Position numbers and translations under genes: made by a program. A stretch of 47,309 nucleotides of DNA from Phycisphaerae bacterium (lineage in GTDB: Bacteria > Planctomycetota > Phycisphaerae > Phycisphaerales > SM1A02): assembly GCA_016873315.1 (NCBI GenBank), contig VGXL01000006.1, forward strand, positions 1-47,309, given 5' to 3'. The notes under the pieces were generated by a model that did not search any database, was not told the origin of the DNA, and was given only the letters and a program-made list of their open reading frames with translations. This document shows, in pieces, positions 8,146 to 16,019 of this stretch; the first letter of the stretch is position 1; every line of letters starts with the position of its first letter.

Positions 8146-10878
8146 ATGACGGACCAGCGATCGATGCGTGCAGTGTTGAGCTGGTCGCTCGCGGCCGGTC
8201 TGTTCTTCTGCTTGCCGTTCTCGCAGTTGGGGTGGTGGTGGTCCATCCCAGCATTGGCCTGCCATGCGCTGGCCAGCCACGGCTCGATGCGGTGGTGGAA
8301 GCGACTTGCTGCAGGTTGGATCGGTTGGCTGCCGTGCTGGATCGTGCTCGAGGGTTGGCTGCACCAGGTCACGACTGCCGGCTGTATCGCGCTCATCGCA
8401 TACATGGCCATGTGGTCGGCACTCGTGCCCGTGGTGGCCGCGCGAGTGCGCGCCAGCCTGAGCGCCCGCGCGAGTTGGTGCGGGTTCCCGTTGGCGCTCG
8501 TCGGCATCGAGTGGGCCAGATCGCGCCCAATCTGGGATGGCTACGCGTGGTTCCAAACAGGCCACGCGTGGATCGATGCCACGCTCCCTGCACAGGCGGC
8601 CGATCTGCTTGGCGTGGGGCTCATCAGCCTGATGCTCGCCGTGACGGGAGAGGCCATCGCGTGCGCTTGGGCGAGCAGGGGCTCCGCTGCGACGCCCTTC
8701 ACTCGCTCGTGGCGCATGCCTGCCGCCGTATCGATCGCGCTCATCAGTGCGGCGACGGCTTGGGGCGCGTACCGCATCGCGACAACCCCGGACGGAGCGC
8801 GCGTACGCATCGTCGCGATCCAGACCGATGTTCTGACGAGCAACAAGATCCGCTGGACGCCAGAGCAGCAGGTGAAGGACATGCAGCAGGCGCTGGATCT
8901 TTCAGCGCGCGCGGTCTTGGATCTTCGCGCGGTGGATGCATCGGAAGCCAAGGTCCCCACACTGATCGCGTGGCCCGAAACATCTGTTCCAGGATTCGGG
9001 CTCGATGCGCCGACGGTCGCCACGGTCGTTCGGCTGCAGGCATGGCCCGGCGACCGATTCGTCGATCCGATCTTGGATCTCAGCCGCGTGGCCGGTCCGG
9101 TCCTGGTCGGTAGCCCTGCGTTCGATGGTCTGCGTGACGACGGAACTCGTTGGGCTTGGGACCGCCAGTTCAATGCCGCGTACTTCATCGACGATGGCCG
9201 TGTGACGGATCGGTACGACAAGGCTTACCTCACGCCGTTCGGCGAACGCATGCCGTACATCAGCGCATGGGACTGGCTCGAGGATCAACTGCTCGCGTTC
9301 GGCGCATCGGGCATGTCGTTCGACCTGCAGGCGGGCGATCGGCCGCGCAACATGGCGTGGCCGGGGACCGATCTTCGCATCGCCACGCCGATCTGTTTCG
9401 AGGACACGGTCTCGCACATCGTCCGGCGCATGGTCCGCGATCCATCGCCGGCAGCATGCATCGTCAACCTCTCCAACGATGGTTGGTTCGGGACGAGCGA
9501 TGCCGGCCGACGCCACCACGACATGATGGCGCGATGGCGCTGCATCGAGTGCAGGCTTCCCATGGTCCGGGTGGCGAACACCGGTGCATCGTCATCGATC
9601 GACTCGTGTGGACGCGTGGTCGATCGCCTTGCGCCACGGTCCGCGGACACGCTCATCGCCACGCCGCAACTCGACGGTCGCGACACGCTCATCATGACGG
9701 TGGGGGATAGTCTCCCAGCCATGAGCCTGGTGATGATGTGCTTGCTAGCCGTTCCCGTGCAGCGTCGCTGGCTTGGTCTGGCGGCGGCGATTGGTCTCAT
9801 CCTCCTCGCCGGATGCAGCAGTGCCGGGGAATCAAGCGCCGTGTCGGGCGCGTGGAGCACGCGGTCACTCAGCGTCACGCCTGACCCCACCATGCCCAGC
9901 ACGGTGCGGGCTGCTGAGCCAGCCTTCGCCGCACCCGAGGGCACTGGTGTTCGCGAGTCCGCGCTCGTGATCCTGACTTCGGCGTGCGCCGCCGAGTACC
10001 CGCAGTTTCGATCGAACGCCGTCGAGGCGCTCGCGCTCGACCCTGCCACCTTGACCAAGGAAGCTGGCGCGCTCTTGGCCGACCCGAATCCGGCCGTGCG
10101 ATTCTCCGCCTGCATGGCCGTTGGACGAGCGAGGTTGGCGCTGTTTGCTCCCGCGGTGAAGCCGCTCGTGCAGGACACGAACCTAGCGGTCCGTGCCGGC
10201 GCGATCTTCGCACTGCAACGCCTTGGGCAACATCCGGACCAAACATCGCTCGCGGGGATGTCTGGCGCGAAAGACCTGACGACCCGCGGCATCGCGATCT
10301 TCGTCCTCGGTGAGCTCGGCAATCCCAGTGCCGTCCCGGTCCTTCGCGACGCACTGCAGCGTCCGACAGACAACACCAACCCGATGCGCGCCCGGATCGT
10401 CGACCTTCAGACGGCCGAAGCGCTGGCCAAGCTCGGTGATCGATCGCAGCTCGATCCCGTCAGGGCTGCGCTGCTCGCGCCGGGTGAGCAAGCAGAGCTG
10501 ATGTGTTTGGGCGCGCAGATTCTGGGCAACATCAAGGATCAATCGTCCGAGGCGATGCTGCTTGGCATCGTCGCGGCGCGCGGGCGGACCGAGCGCCCGG
10601 CCGAGGTCCGACTGCTCGCCGGAGAAGCCGCGATCAAGATGGGCTCGGCGCGAACGCCCGAGATTCTCGCCATGGCGCGGATGATGCTCACGAGCCGCAT
10701 GCCGATGGTCCGAGCGCAAGCGGCCACAACGCTCGGCACGGGTGGGCTGGCTTCCGATACGGCGACGATCGCGCCGCTGCTTCGCGACTCGAATCCGCTC
10801 GTCCAGTTGGCCGCCGCGCAAGCGATCCTTCGTTGCACCGCTCAGGACTCGACTTCTGGGACGGTCGCAGCCGATTGA
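8146..10878 (+). CDS. lnt: apolipoprotein N-acyltransferase fused to a HEAT-repeat domain with internal lipobox
   Basis: Residues 1-540 look like a full Lnt, the inner-membrane enzyme that adds the third acyl chain to lipoproteins. There are several transmembrane helices in 1-210, then a nitrilase-like domain with the triad Glu278 (AWPETS), Lys359 (RYDKAYLTPFGERMP) and Cys417 (TPICFED). The usual Lnt ends near here (about 510-540 residues), but this frame continues to 910. Residues 539-557 read QRRWLGLAAAIGLILLAGC, the form of a lipoprotein signal peptide with lipobox LAGC and Cys557. After a Ser/Pro-rich linker come HEAT-like helical repeats (about 605-900). Either this is a true fusion, or the C-terminal lipoprotein is made from an internal start such as ATG 9721 (Met526). 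No stop codon separates the halves. Confidence 0.9.
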   Translation: MTDQRSMRAVLSWSLAAGLFFCLPFSQLGWWWSIPALACHALASHGSMRWWKRLAAGWIGWLPCWIVLEGWLHQVTTAGCIALIAYMAMWSALVPVVAARVRASLSARASWCGFPLALVGIEWARSRPIWDGYAWFQTGHAWIDATLPAQAADLLGVGLISLMLAVTGEAIACAWASRGSAATPFTRSWRMPAAVSIALISAATAWGAYRIATTPDGARVRIVAIQTDVLTSNKIRWTPEQQVKDMQQALDLSARAVLDLRAVDASEAKVPTLIAWPETSVPGFGLDAPTVATVVRLQAWPGDRFVDPILDLSRVAGPVLVGSPAFDGLRDDGTRWAWDRQFNAAYFIDDGRVTDRYDKAYLTPFGERMPYISAWDWLEDQLLAFGASGMSFDLQAGDRPRNMAWPGTDLRIATPICFEDTVSHIVRRMVRDPSPAACIVNLSNDGWFGTSDAGRRHHDMMARWRCIECRLPMVRVANTGASSSIDSCGRVVDRLAPRSADTLIATPQLDGRDTLIMTVGDSLPAMSLVMMCLLAVPVQRRWLGLAAAIGLILLAGCSSAGESSAVSGAWSTRSLSVTPDPTMPSTVRAAEPAFAAPEGTGVRESALVILTSACAAEYPQFRSNAVEALALDPATLTKEAGALLADPNPAVRFSACMAVGRARLALFAPAVKPLVQDTNLAVRAGAIFALQRLGQHPDQTSLAGMSGAKDLTTRGIAIFVLGELGNPSAVPVLRDALQRPTDNTNPMRARIVDLQTAEALAKLGDRSQLDPVRAALLAPGEQAELMCLGAQILGNIKDQSSEAMLLGIVAARGRTERPAEVRLLAGEAAIKMGSARTPEILAMARMMLTSRMPMVRAQAATTLGTGGLASDTATIAPLLRDSNPLVQLAAAQAILRCTAQDSTSGTVAAD

Positions 10879-10902
10879 CACAACGCCGAGCCGTGGCATA
10901 CC
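10875..10902 (+). promoter_or_regulatory. promoter overlapping the lnt stop, driving the mre cluster
   Basis: TTGACA at 10875-10880 is a perfect -35 hexamer. CATACC at 10897-10902 is a fair -10 after a 16-bp spacer. The lnt stop codon is inside the -35. Transcription would begin near 10909, giving a leader of about 55 bases before GTG 10964. Confidence 0.55.
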
Positions 10903-10963
10903 CTTCGTGATTCCACGGCAGCCCGGCTGCCCAGTCCGCCCCACGCACCCCAGAGACGCCCCC

Positions 10964-11857
10964 GTGCACATCCTTTCCAAAGTGTTCGTCGTCCTCGTCG
11001 CGCTGCTCTCGGTGGCCCTCGTGCCGCTGGTCGTGACGCAGAGCGCCAACCAGGCCACCTACAAGTCCCAAGCTGAGTCGGCTCGGTCGGAACTGGCCTC
11101 GGTGAACGCTTCGCTCCAGACCGCCCAGTCTGCCGCGGCTCGCCTTGAGACCGACCTTCAAGTCCGGATCAAGGAGCTCGAGGGTGAACGCTCAGCCATC
11201 CAGTCGGAACTTGCCGACAAGGTTGCTCGCGTCCGAACGCTTGAAACCGAAGTCGCCAACGCTCAGGTCGCCCAAGCCAAGTTCCAAGCCGGCCTCGAAC
11301 TGCTGTCGTCGAGCGACAAGGAGAAGGTCGACCTGGTCAAGAAGCTCACCGACCAGCTCACGGACTCGCGCACCCGCGAAGTCCAGGCCCGCAGCGAATT
11401 GGTCGCGGCCGAGGGTGAACTCGCCGCGCTGACCAGCAAGTACGAGAACGCTGTCCAGGCGCGCCGCGACCTCGAGGAAGAGGTCCAGAAGCTGATGGAG
11501 ATGAAGAGCCAGGCTGATGCCCGCGCAACGGCCCCGGCCGCTCCGGCCGGTCCCGCCGCCTCGCTCGGCGCTGCTGGTGAGACTGAGCGCGTTGCCGCTG
11601 ACCGCAACCTCGTCGCCCGCATCATCGATGTCCGCCGGACCGACGAAGCGATTTACGCTGAGATTGACGCTGGTTCGTCCAGCGGTGTCCGCCAGGGCTG
11701 GACCCTGATGATCGGCGACGGTGCGACCTTCGTCGGCGACCTGCGCATCATCCGCGTCGATGTGAATCGCGCCGTCGGCCTCGTCGAGCTCGAGGATGCC
11801 TCGGGCCGTGGCGAAGTCCGCACGGGTCAGCGCGCCGTGGCGCGCAAGGGGGAGTGA
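10964..11857 (+). CDS. membrane-anchored coiled-coil protein upstream of mreB
   Basis: Function not known. The 297-residue product begins with a single hydrophobic helix (about residues 5-26, LSKVFVVLVALLSVALVPLV), followed by a long Ala/Glu/Lys/Leu-rich coiled coil (about 30-180). A short Ala/Pro hinge follows (about 185-205), then a globular C-terminus of about 80 residues rich in beta pattern: RIIDVRRTDEAIYAEIDAG and GWTLMIGDG. The start is GTG 10964; the frame is open upstream but inside lnt. The topology (one N-terminal anchor, coiled coil, beta domain) matches that of MreC, encoded two genes downstream, but the sequence is not MreC. Position with a 48-residue membrane protein directly before mreB suggests a role in cell shape or envelope assembly (inference). 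Confidence 0.8.
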   Translation: MHILSKVFVVLVALLSVALVPLVVTQSANQATYKSQAESARSELASVNASLQTAQSAAARLETDLQVRIKELEGERSAIQSELADKVARVRTLETEVANAQVAQAKFQAGLELLSSSDKEKVDLVKKLTDQLTDSRTREVQARSELVAAEGELAALTSKYENAVQARRDLEEEVQKLMEMKSQADARATAPAAPAGPAASLGAAGETERVAADRNLVARIIDVRRTDEAIYAEIDAGSSSGVRQGWTLMIGDGATFVGDLRIIRVDVNRAVGLVELEDASGRGEVRTGQRAVARKGE

Positions 11858-11861
11858 ATCC

Positions 11862-12008
11862 ATGGCGAACCCCAAGGCAACCCGTCCGGCCGCAATGAAT
11901 GTCTACACCGCGCTGATGGCGGCTGCCGCCCTTGCATTGCTTGCTGGTGCGGTTATCATCGCGATGCGCAATCAGGAGACCCAAGGTTCGTACATGCTTG
12001 GGCTCTGA
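11862..12008 (+). CDS. 48-residue single-pass membrane protein
   Basis: A small protein starting at ATG 11862, four bases after the preceding stop, with GGGGGAG at the end of that gene as ribosome-binding site. Residues 1-11 are polar and basic. Residues 13-36 form one hydrophobic helix (VYTALMAAAALALLAG then AVIIAM), and a short polar tail ends GSYMLGL. It is tightly coupled to the coiled-coil gene upstream and lies 72 bp before mreB. No family recognised. The coupling, clear start and uninterrupted helix make it a likely real gene; its role, perhaps as a small subunit beside MreB, is a guess. Confidence 0.7.
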   Translation: MANPKATRPAAMNVYTALMAAAALALLAGAVIIAMRNQETQGSYMLGL

Positions 12009-12080
12009 CCGCCACGGCTGGCGGTAGCGAAAGCGCAGCACCGATGCACGACGGCGTGCATCGCATTCAAGGAGGAAGAC

Positions 12081-13133
12081 ATGCTGCTCGAAAAGTTCCT
12101 TGGCCTGTTCAGCGTCGACATGGGGATCGACCTTGGTACCTGCAACACGCTCGTGTGCGTGAAAGGTCAAGGGATCGTTCTGAATGAACCGTCCGTCGTG
12201 GCCGTTCGCAAGGGCACCAACAAAGTGCTCAACGATGGTCGCGCCGTGGGTTTCGCCGCGAAGGAAATGCTCGGCAAGACGCCTGGCACGATCTCCGCGA
12301 TCCGTCCGCTGAAGGAAGGCGTCATCAGTGACTTCGAGATCACCGAGGCGATGCTCGCGTACTTCATCCGCAAGGTGAATGGCCCCAATCGCTTCTTCGG
12401 TCCGCGCGTGGTCATCTCGATCCCGTCTGGCATCACCGCCGTCGAAAAGCGCGCCGTGCTCGACAGCGCCGAGCGCGCTGGTGCCCGTCGCGTCTACTTG
12501 GTTGAAGAACCCATGGCGGCCGGCATCGGTGCTGGCCTGCCCATCGGCGACCCCACGGCGAGCATGATCGTGGACATCGGTGGCGGCACGACCGATGTGG
12601 CCATCATGAGCCTTGCTGACATCGCGCACTGCGTCAGCGTGCGTGTGGCCGGTGACGACTTTGATGAGGCGATCGTCGACCACATGCGCAATGTGCACGG
12701 CCTGATCATTGGCGAACAGTCCGCCGAGCGCGTCAAGATCGAGATCGGTTCCGCGGGCGCGCTCGCCCAGGAACTCGAAATGGAAGTGCGCGGCCGCGAC
12801 ACAGTCACGGGCATGCCGCGCAAGGCGACCATCAACAGCGTCGAGATCCGCCAAGCGCTCACACCGCCGGTCAGCGCGATCATCAAGGCGTGCAAGGACA
12901 CGCTGGAACAAGCAGCGCCCGAACTCGCGGCCGACCTGGTGAACAATGGCATCGTGCTCGCTGGTGGTGGTGCGCTCCTGCGCAACATCGACCGCGTGAT
13001 CAGTCAGGCCACTGGTCTTGAGACCCGTGTCGCGAATGATCCGCTGACCTGTGTTGCGCAAGGCACGAGCATCTACCTCGAAAACCTCGAGGCCTACAAG
13101 GACACGCTGGAGAGCGACGTCGCCGAGTTCTGA
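12081..13133 (+). CDS. mreB: rod shape-determining protein MreB (bacterial actin)
   Basis: ATP-dependent actin-like filament protein that directs peptidoglycan synthesis along the cell wall from the cytoplasmic face of the membrane. At 350 residues it is family length. It carries the actin-fold signatures: phosphate-1 DLGTCNTLV near residue 17, phosphate-2 DIGGGTTDVA, and the adenosine motif LAGGGALLRNID. The N-terminus (MLLEKFLGLFSVDMG) starts with a short amphipathic stretch compatible with membrane contact. A very strong Shine-Dalgarno AAGGAGG at 12069-12075 fixes the start. Followed by mreC after 94 bp that hold a hairpin. Many Planctomycetota lack or have reduced mre genes, so an intact cluster is informative about cell shape. 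Confidence 0.97.
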   Translation: MLLEKFLGLFSVDMGIDLGTCNTLVCVKGQGIVLNEPSVVAVRKGTNKVLNDGRAVGFAAKEMLGKTPGTISAIRPLKEGVISDFEITEAMLAYFIRKVNGPNRFFGPRVVISIPSGITAVEKRAVLDSAERAGARRVYLVEEPMAAGIGAGLPIGDPTASMIVDIGGGTTDVAIMSLADIAHCVSVRVAGDDFDEAIVDHMRNVHGLIIGEQSAERVKIEIGSAGALAQELEMEVRGRDTVTGMPRKATINSVEIRQALTPPVSAIIKACKDTLEQAAPELAADLVNNGIVLAGGGALLRNIDRVISQATGLETRVANDPLTCVAQGTSIYLENLEAYKDTLESDVAEF

Positions 13134-13152
13134 TGGCAGGGCGTGCGCTTGA

Positions 13153-13171
13153 GCCGCAGGTCGTCTGCGGC
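13153..13171 (+). other. hairpin between mreB and mreC
   Basis: Inverted repeat GCCGCAG at 13153-13159 and CTGCGGC at 13165-13171 around a five-base loop. There is no T-run, so it is not an intrinsic terminator. It could limit read-through or protect the mreB mRNA 3' end, lowering mreC expression relative to mreB. Confidence 0.4.
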
Positions 13172-13227
13172 CCAGAGCGCGCTCACTCGATCCGTCCGCT
13201 GCGCCCCGGTCACGGATGGGAGGCTCG

Positions 13228-14088
13228 ATGAGGATCGCTGATCGCCCCTTCGCCATCGCGGTGCTCGTGTCGATGATCGTGTCGGTCCTGCCGACCAGAG
13301 TCGTCGGCGGGGTGCTCGTCGATGCGTCGGGGGTGGTGTCGGCGCTCCTCAATCCACCGGCCCATGCGCTTCAGCTCCTGCGCGAGTGGCTTCGACCTCC
13401 GCAGCAGGTGCGCGGCCCGGATGATCCTGTGATGCGTGAACTGGTGCGTGAGCGCGACACCTACCGCAGCCAGTGGCACGCCGCCCGTCAGGAAGTCGCC
13501 GAACTCGAGCGCAAGCTCGATCAGTTTGGCGCGATTCGTCGAGCCGATCCATCTGGCGCCTGGCGCCTTGTGGACGCTGCGGTGGGCATGGCGGTGCCCG
13601 CTGCGGGGCAGGGCGTCGTCAGGCTGTTGAGCGGAACCGCACTTGGCGTCGCCGCCGGCGATGTCGCCATCGTTCGCGGTGACCTTCTCGCCGGGCGCGT
13701 TGGTCCATCTCCCGACCGTCTCTCGTCAACACTCATCCCGATCGGGCACGCGGGACTCGGCCGCATCGATGCATCGATCGTGATCGACGAAGCGGGTCAG
13801 GGTCGTCGATTGCCGGTCCAACTCGAGGCCATCGGCGAAGGCCGGCTCGGCTGCGATGTTGCACTGGATGGTGGCGTCAAGCCCGGCATGCTCGTGCGCC
13901 TTCGCGATGCAAGTTGGCCCAAGGGGGCGCAGGGCATGGTGCTCGGAACGGTGGTCGAGGTGGGTCGCAAGGACCAGCAGCCGTTGCGGGGACGGGCCAT
14001 CATTCTGCCTGCGATTGACGCGCGGAATCTTGCAGAGGTGACCATCAAGGCGACCGGGCAGAGCAGTCAATCAGGGAGCGCGCCATGA
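13228..14088 (+). CDS. mreC: rod shape-determining protein MreC
   Basis: Periplasmic scaffold that links MreB and MreD to wall synthases. The 286-residue product has one N-terminal helix (about residues 8-26), a coiled coil (about 65-107, with REERDTYRSQW-like charged heptads), and a C-terminal beta-barrel domain with GVVRLLSGT, GDVAIVRGD and GMVLGTVVEVG. An earlier in-frame ATG exists at 13216, but GGGAGG at 13218-13223 is correctly placed only for ATG 13228. The stop overlaps a small ORF by ATGA. Context between mreB and mreD supports the call. Confidence 0.9.
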   Translation: MRIADRPFAIAVLVSMIVSVLPTRVVGGVLVDASGVVSALLNPPAHALQLLREWLRPPQQVRGPDDPVMRELVRERDTYRSQWHAARQEVAELERKLDQFGAIRRADPSGAWRLVDAAVGMAVPAAGQGVVRLLSGTALGVAAGDVAIVRGDLLAGRVGPSPDRLSSTLIPIGHAGLGRIDASIVIDEAGQGRRLPVQLEAIGEGRLGCDVALDGGVKPGMLVRLRDASWPKGAQGMVLGTVVEVGRKDQQPLRGRAIILPAIDARNLAEVTIKATGQSSQSGSAP

Positions 14089-14156
14089 CGGCGCGGCCTG
14101 CTCGAATCTCTTCACGATCCCGCACCCCGAGCGCGCTGGCGGGCTTCGATGCGTAG
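14085..14156 (+). CDS. possible 23-codon coupling ORF between mreC and mreD
   Basis: Begins with ATGA overlapping the mreC stop (ATG 14085-14087, TGA 14086-14088). It ends at TAG 14154-14156, three bases past the mreD start codon (ATG 14149-14151). It encodes a basic, Ser/Arg/Pro-rich peptide with no family. Its position, touching both neighbours, suggests ribosome hand-over from mreC to mreD rather than a functional peptide. It may equally be chance. Confidence 0.25.
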   Translation: MTARPARISSRSRTPSALAGFDA

Positions 14157-14712
14157 CCCAGTCTTCATCGCTGCGTTGCTCGTCGCTGTGCTTCTGGACA
14201 GCGCGTTTCTGCAGGTGCTCACCATTGGCGACGCTCGGCCATGGTTGTTCCCAGTGGTCTTGGCGTTCGTCAGCTTCAATGCGAGCAAGTCAGCGGCATG
14301 GTGGAGTGCGCTCGCCATGGGCGTGCTCTATGACTTGGTGTCTCCGGTGGCGGCACCTGGCGGAATCACGATCGTGGTGATCGGCCCTAACACCGTGGGC
14401 TGCCTCCTTGCAGCGGCTGCGGCGATCCCACTTCGTGGCGTGGTCTTCAAGCGCAATCCGGTGGCGGTCGGTGTCCTGGCGGGCGGCCTCTTGATGATCC
14501 ATCAGGTGGGCTGGTTCGCAGGTTGGACCGTCCGCGGTTGGCTGGGTGATCCCGTGCCGTGGACGGTCGGTCATGTGGGCGGGGCGATGCTCGCATCGTT
14601 CTGGGCTGCGTGCGCCACCGCTGTGCTTGGGATCCCCGTGAGCGTGCTCCTTGATCGCATCGAACGCTGGTGGGGATTCCCGCCGGTGGGCAGCGTCGCG
14701 CGCCGAATCTAG
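14149..14712 (+). CDS. mreD: rod shape-determining membrane protein MreD (probable)
   Basis: An integral membrane protein of 187 residues with about five or six hydrophobic helices, e.g. FIAALLVAVLLDSAFLQ at the start and LASFWAACATAVLGIPVSVLL near the end. It contains the MreD-like segment GVLYDLVSPVAAPGG (relatives often have G-hydrophobic-x-x-D near this point). MreD sequences are weakly conserved, so the call rests mainly on topology, length and position right after mreC. No Shine-Dalgarno is seen before ATG 14149, which fits translation coupled to the preceding small ORF. rodA and pbpA do not follow, unlike in most mre operons. Confidence 0.8.
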   Translation: MRSPVFIAALLVAVLLDSAFLQVLTIGDARPWLFPVVLAFVSFNASKSAAWWSALAMGVLYDLVSPVAAPGGITIVVIGPNTVGCLLAAAAAIPLRGVVFKRNPVAVGVLAGGLLMIHQVGWFAGWTVRGWLGDPVPWTVGHVGGAMLASFWAACATAVLGIPVSVLLDRIERWWGFPPVGSVARRI

Positions 14713-14768
14713 CGCTCGTCACCCGTGGGCAGCGTCGAGTCGCTCGTCACCCGTGGCCAGCGTCGCGC
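14713..14768. repeat. 28-bp direct repeat after mreD
   Basis: CGCTCGTCACCCGTGGSCAGCGTCG occurs at 14713-14737 and again at 14741-14765, a 28-bp period. A third partial copy, GTGGGCAGCGTCGCGCG, forms the 3' end of mreD at about 14686. The repeats fill the 85-bp gap before the next gene and look like a small local duplication. Confidence 0.75.
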
Positions 14769-14797
14769 GCAGCGTCGAGTCGCCATACAGTGCACCG

Positions 14798-16018
14798 ATG
14801 CAGGTCGATCGATCCATGTGGCGCGGCCCGGCGGTGGCGCTGTTCGACGCGCCAGTTCGGGGCATGGGACCCTTGGATGACCTTCGCTCAAGCGGCGAGC
14901 ACCGCCTGGGCGCGCTGACGGCTCTGGAGCGAATCAACTTGGCGTGGGGCGTTGAGCCTTCGATCGTGGCTGCGCCAGCGGTTCACGGCGTGGTCCGCGA
15001 GCGATTCCCCACCGGTGATGTCGTCGATGGCGAACTCGTTGCGATCCATGGCTGTTGCACGTTTCTTCCAGCCGTGCGACGCATGATCGGCGACCTCTCG
15101 CCTGGTGAGGCGATCACACAGGGTGGGGCAGTCGTCGCGGCTCGATGCACGGCCCAAGAACTACGCGACCATGTTCATGGGGGCGGATCGCTCGGTTCTC
15201 GATCGACGGAACTCGACGACCGTGCGCTGGCGAGCACTCCGTGGACCACGCTCGACCTATTGCCGAGCACGCTCGCGAGCGATCTGGAACTCCTGATCGC
15301 GCGCGGCGGATCGTGTTCTGGTGGTCGTCGTGCGGACCTTGGCGATCACCCGGTGCAGATCGCTCCGAGCGCCCGAGTCTGCCCCGGTGTGATCCTCGAC
15401 GCCAGCCATGGTGCCATTGTGATCGCGGATGGCGCCACGATTCGACCCGGCGCCATCTTGGTTGGTCCGTGCGCGGTCCTGGCTGGCGCATGGGTTGCCG
15501 AGCGTGCTGTCATCAAGGCGAACACGGTGATTGGCCCGCGCTGCAAGGTCGGGGGCGAAGTCGGCTCCGTGATCTTTCACGGCAACAGCAACAAAGTGCA
15601 CGATGGTCATCTGGGTGACTGCCTGGTCGGCGAGTGGGTGAACATTGGCGCAGGGGCGACGGGCAGCAACCTGTTGAACACCTACGGCGAAGTCGCCACG
15701 CGGCTCGAGGCGTCGTCCTCCGTTGAACGGACCGGTCGGATCTTTTACGGCGGCATCGTCGCTGATCACGCGAAGGTCGGCATCATGGCGGCCATCACGA
15801 CGGGGTCGTCCTTCGGGACGGGCGCCATGATCGCGTGCGATCGTCCACCGGCCTGCGTGGATCGCTTTGCCTGGCTCACTCCGGAACGGATGGCGCGCTA
15901 CAGATGGGATCGGTTCGAGCAAACGATGCGGGCCGTGATGGCGCGGCGCGGTGCTGAGCCGGGCCCCGCGCTGCTTGGCCGACTCCGCGAGTTGCATGCG
16001 GCCGGCGAGGCGCGCTGA
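14798..16018 (+). CDS. GlmU-like sugar nucleotidyltransferase with left-handed beta-helix
   Basis: A 406-residue bifunctional-type enzyme resembling the alternative GlmU group (putative UDP-GlcNAc diphosphorylase / glucosamine-1-phosphate acetyltransferase) known from Bacteroidetes and others, rather than classical GlmU. The N-terminal half (about 1-190) is nucleotidyltransferase-like, with ALFDAPVRGMGPLDDL and an Arg after a Leu/Thr-rich loop. The C-terminal half has hexapeptide repeats of a left-handed helix and the group's signature GNSNKVHDGHLGDCLVGEW followed by NIGAGATGSNLLNTYGEV. ATG 14798 gives the expected short N-terminus; the frame is open upstream but only into the repeats. It ends one base before polA. 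It would feed UDP-GlcNAc to peptidoglycan made under the mre genes upstream. Confidence 0.85.
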   Translation: MQVDRSMWRGPAVALFDAPVRGMGPLDDLRSSGEHRLGALTALERINLAWGVEPSIVAAPAVHGVVRERFPTGDVVDGELVAIHGCCTFLPAVRRMIGDLSPGEAITQGGAVVAARCTAQELRDHVHGGGSLGSRSTELDDRALASTPWTTLDLLPSTLASDLELLIARGGSCSGGRRADLGDHPVQIAPSARVCPGVILDASHGAIVIADGATIRPGAILVGPCAVLAGAWVAERAVIKANTVIGPRCKVGGEVGSVIFHGNSNKVHDGHLGDCLVGEWVNIGAGATGSNLLNTYGEVATRLEASSSVERTGRIFYGGIVADHAKVGIMAAITTGSSFGTGAMIACDRPPACVDRFAWLTPERMARYRWDRFEQTMRAVMARRGAEPGPALLGRLRELHAAGEAR

Positions 16019-16019
16019 A

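Noticed and set aside
11748-13352. 534-residue minus-strand frame
   Set aside because: Antisense to mreB, which has clear actin motifs and a strong Shine-Dalgarno.
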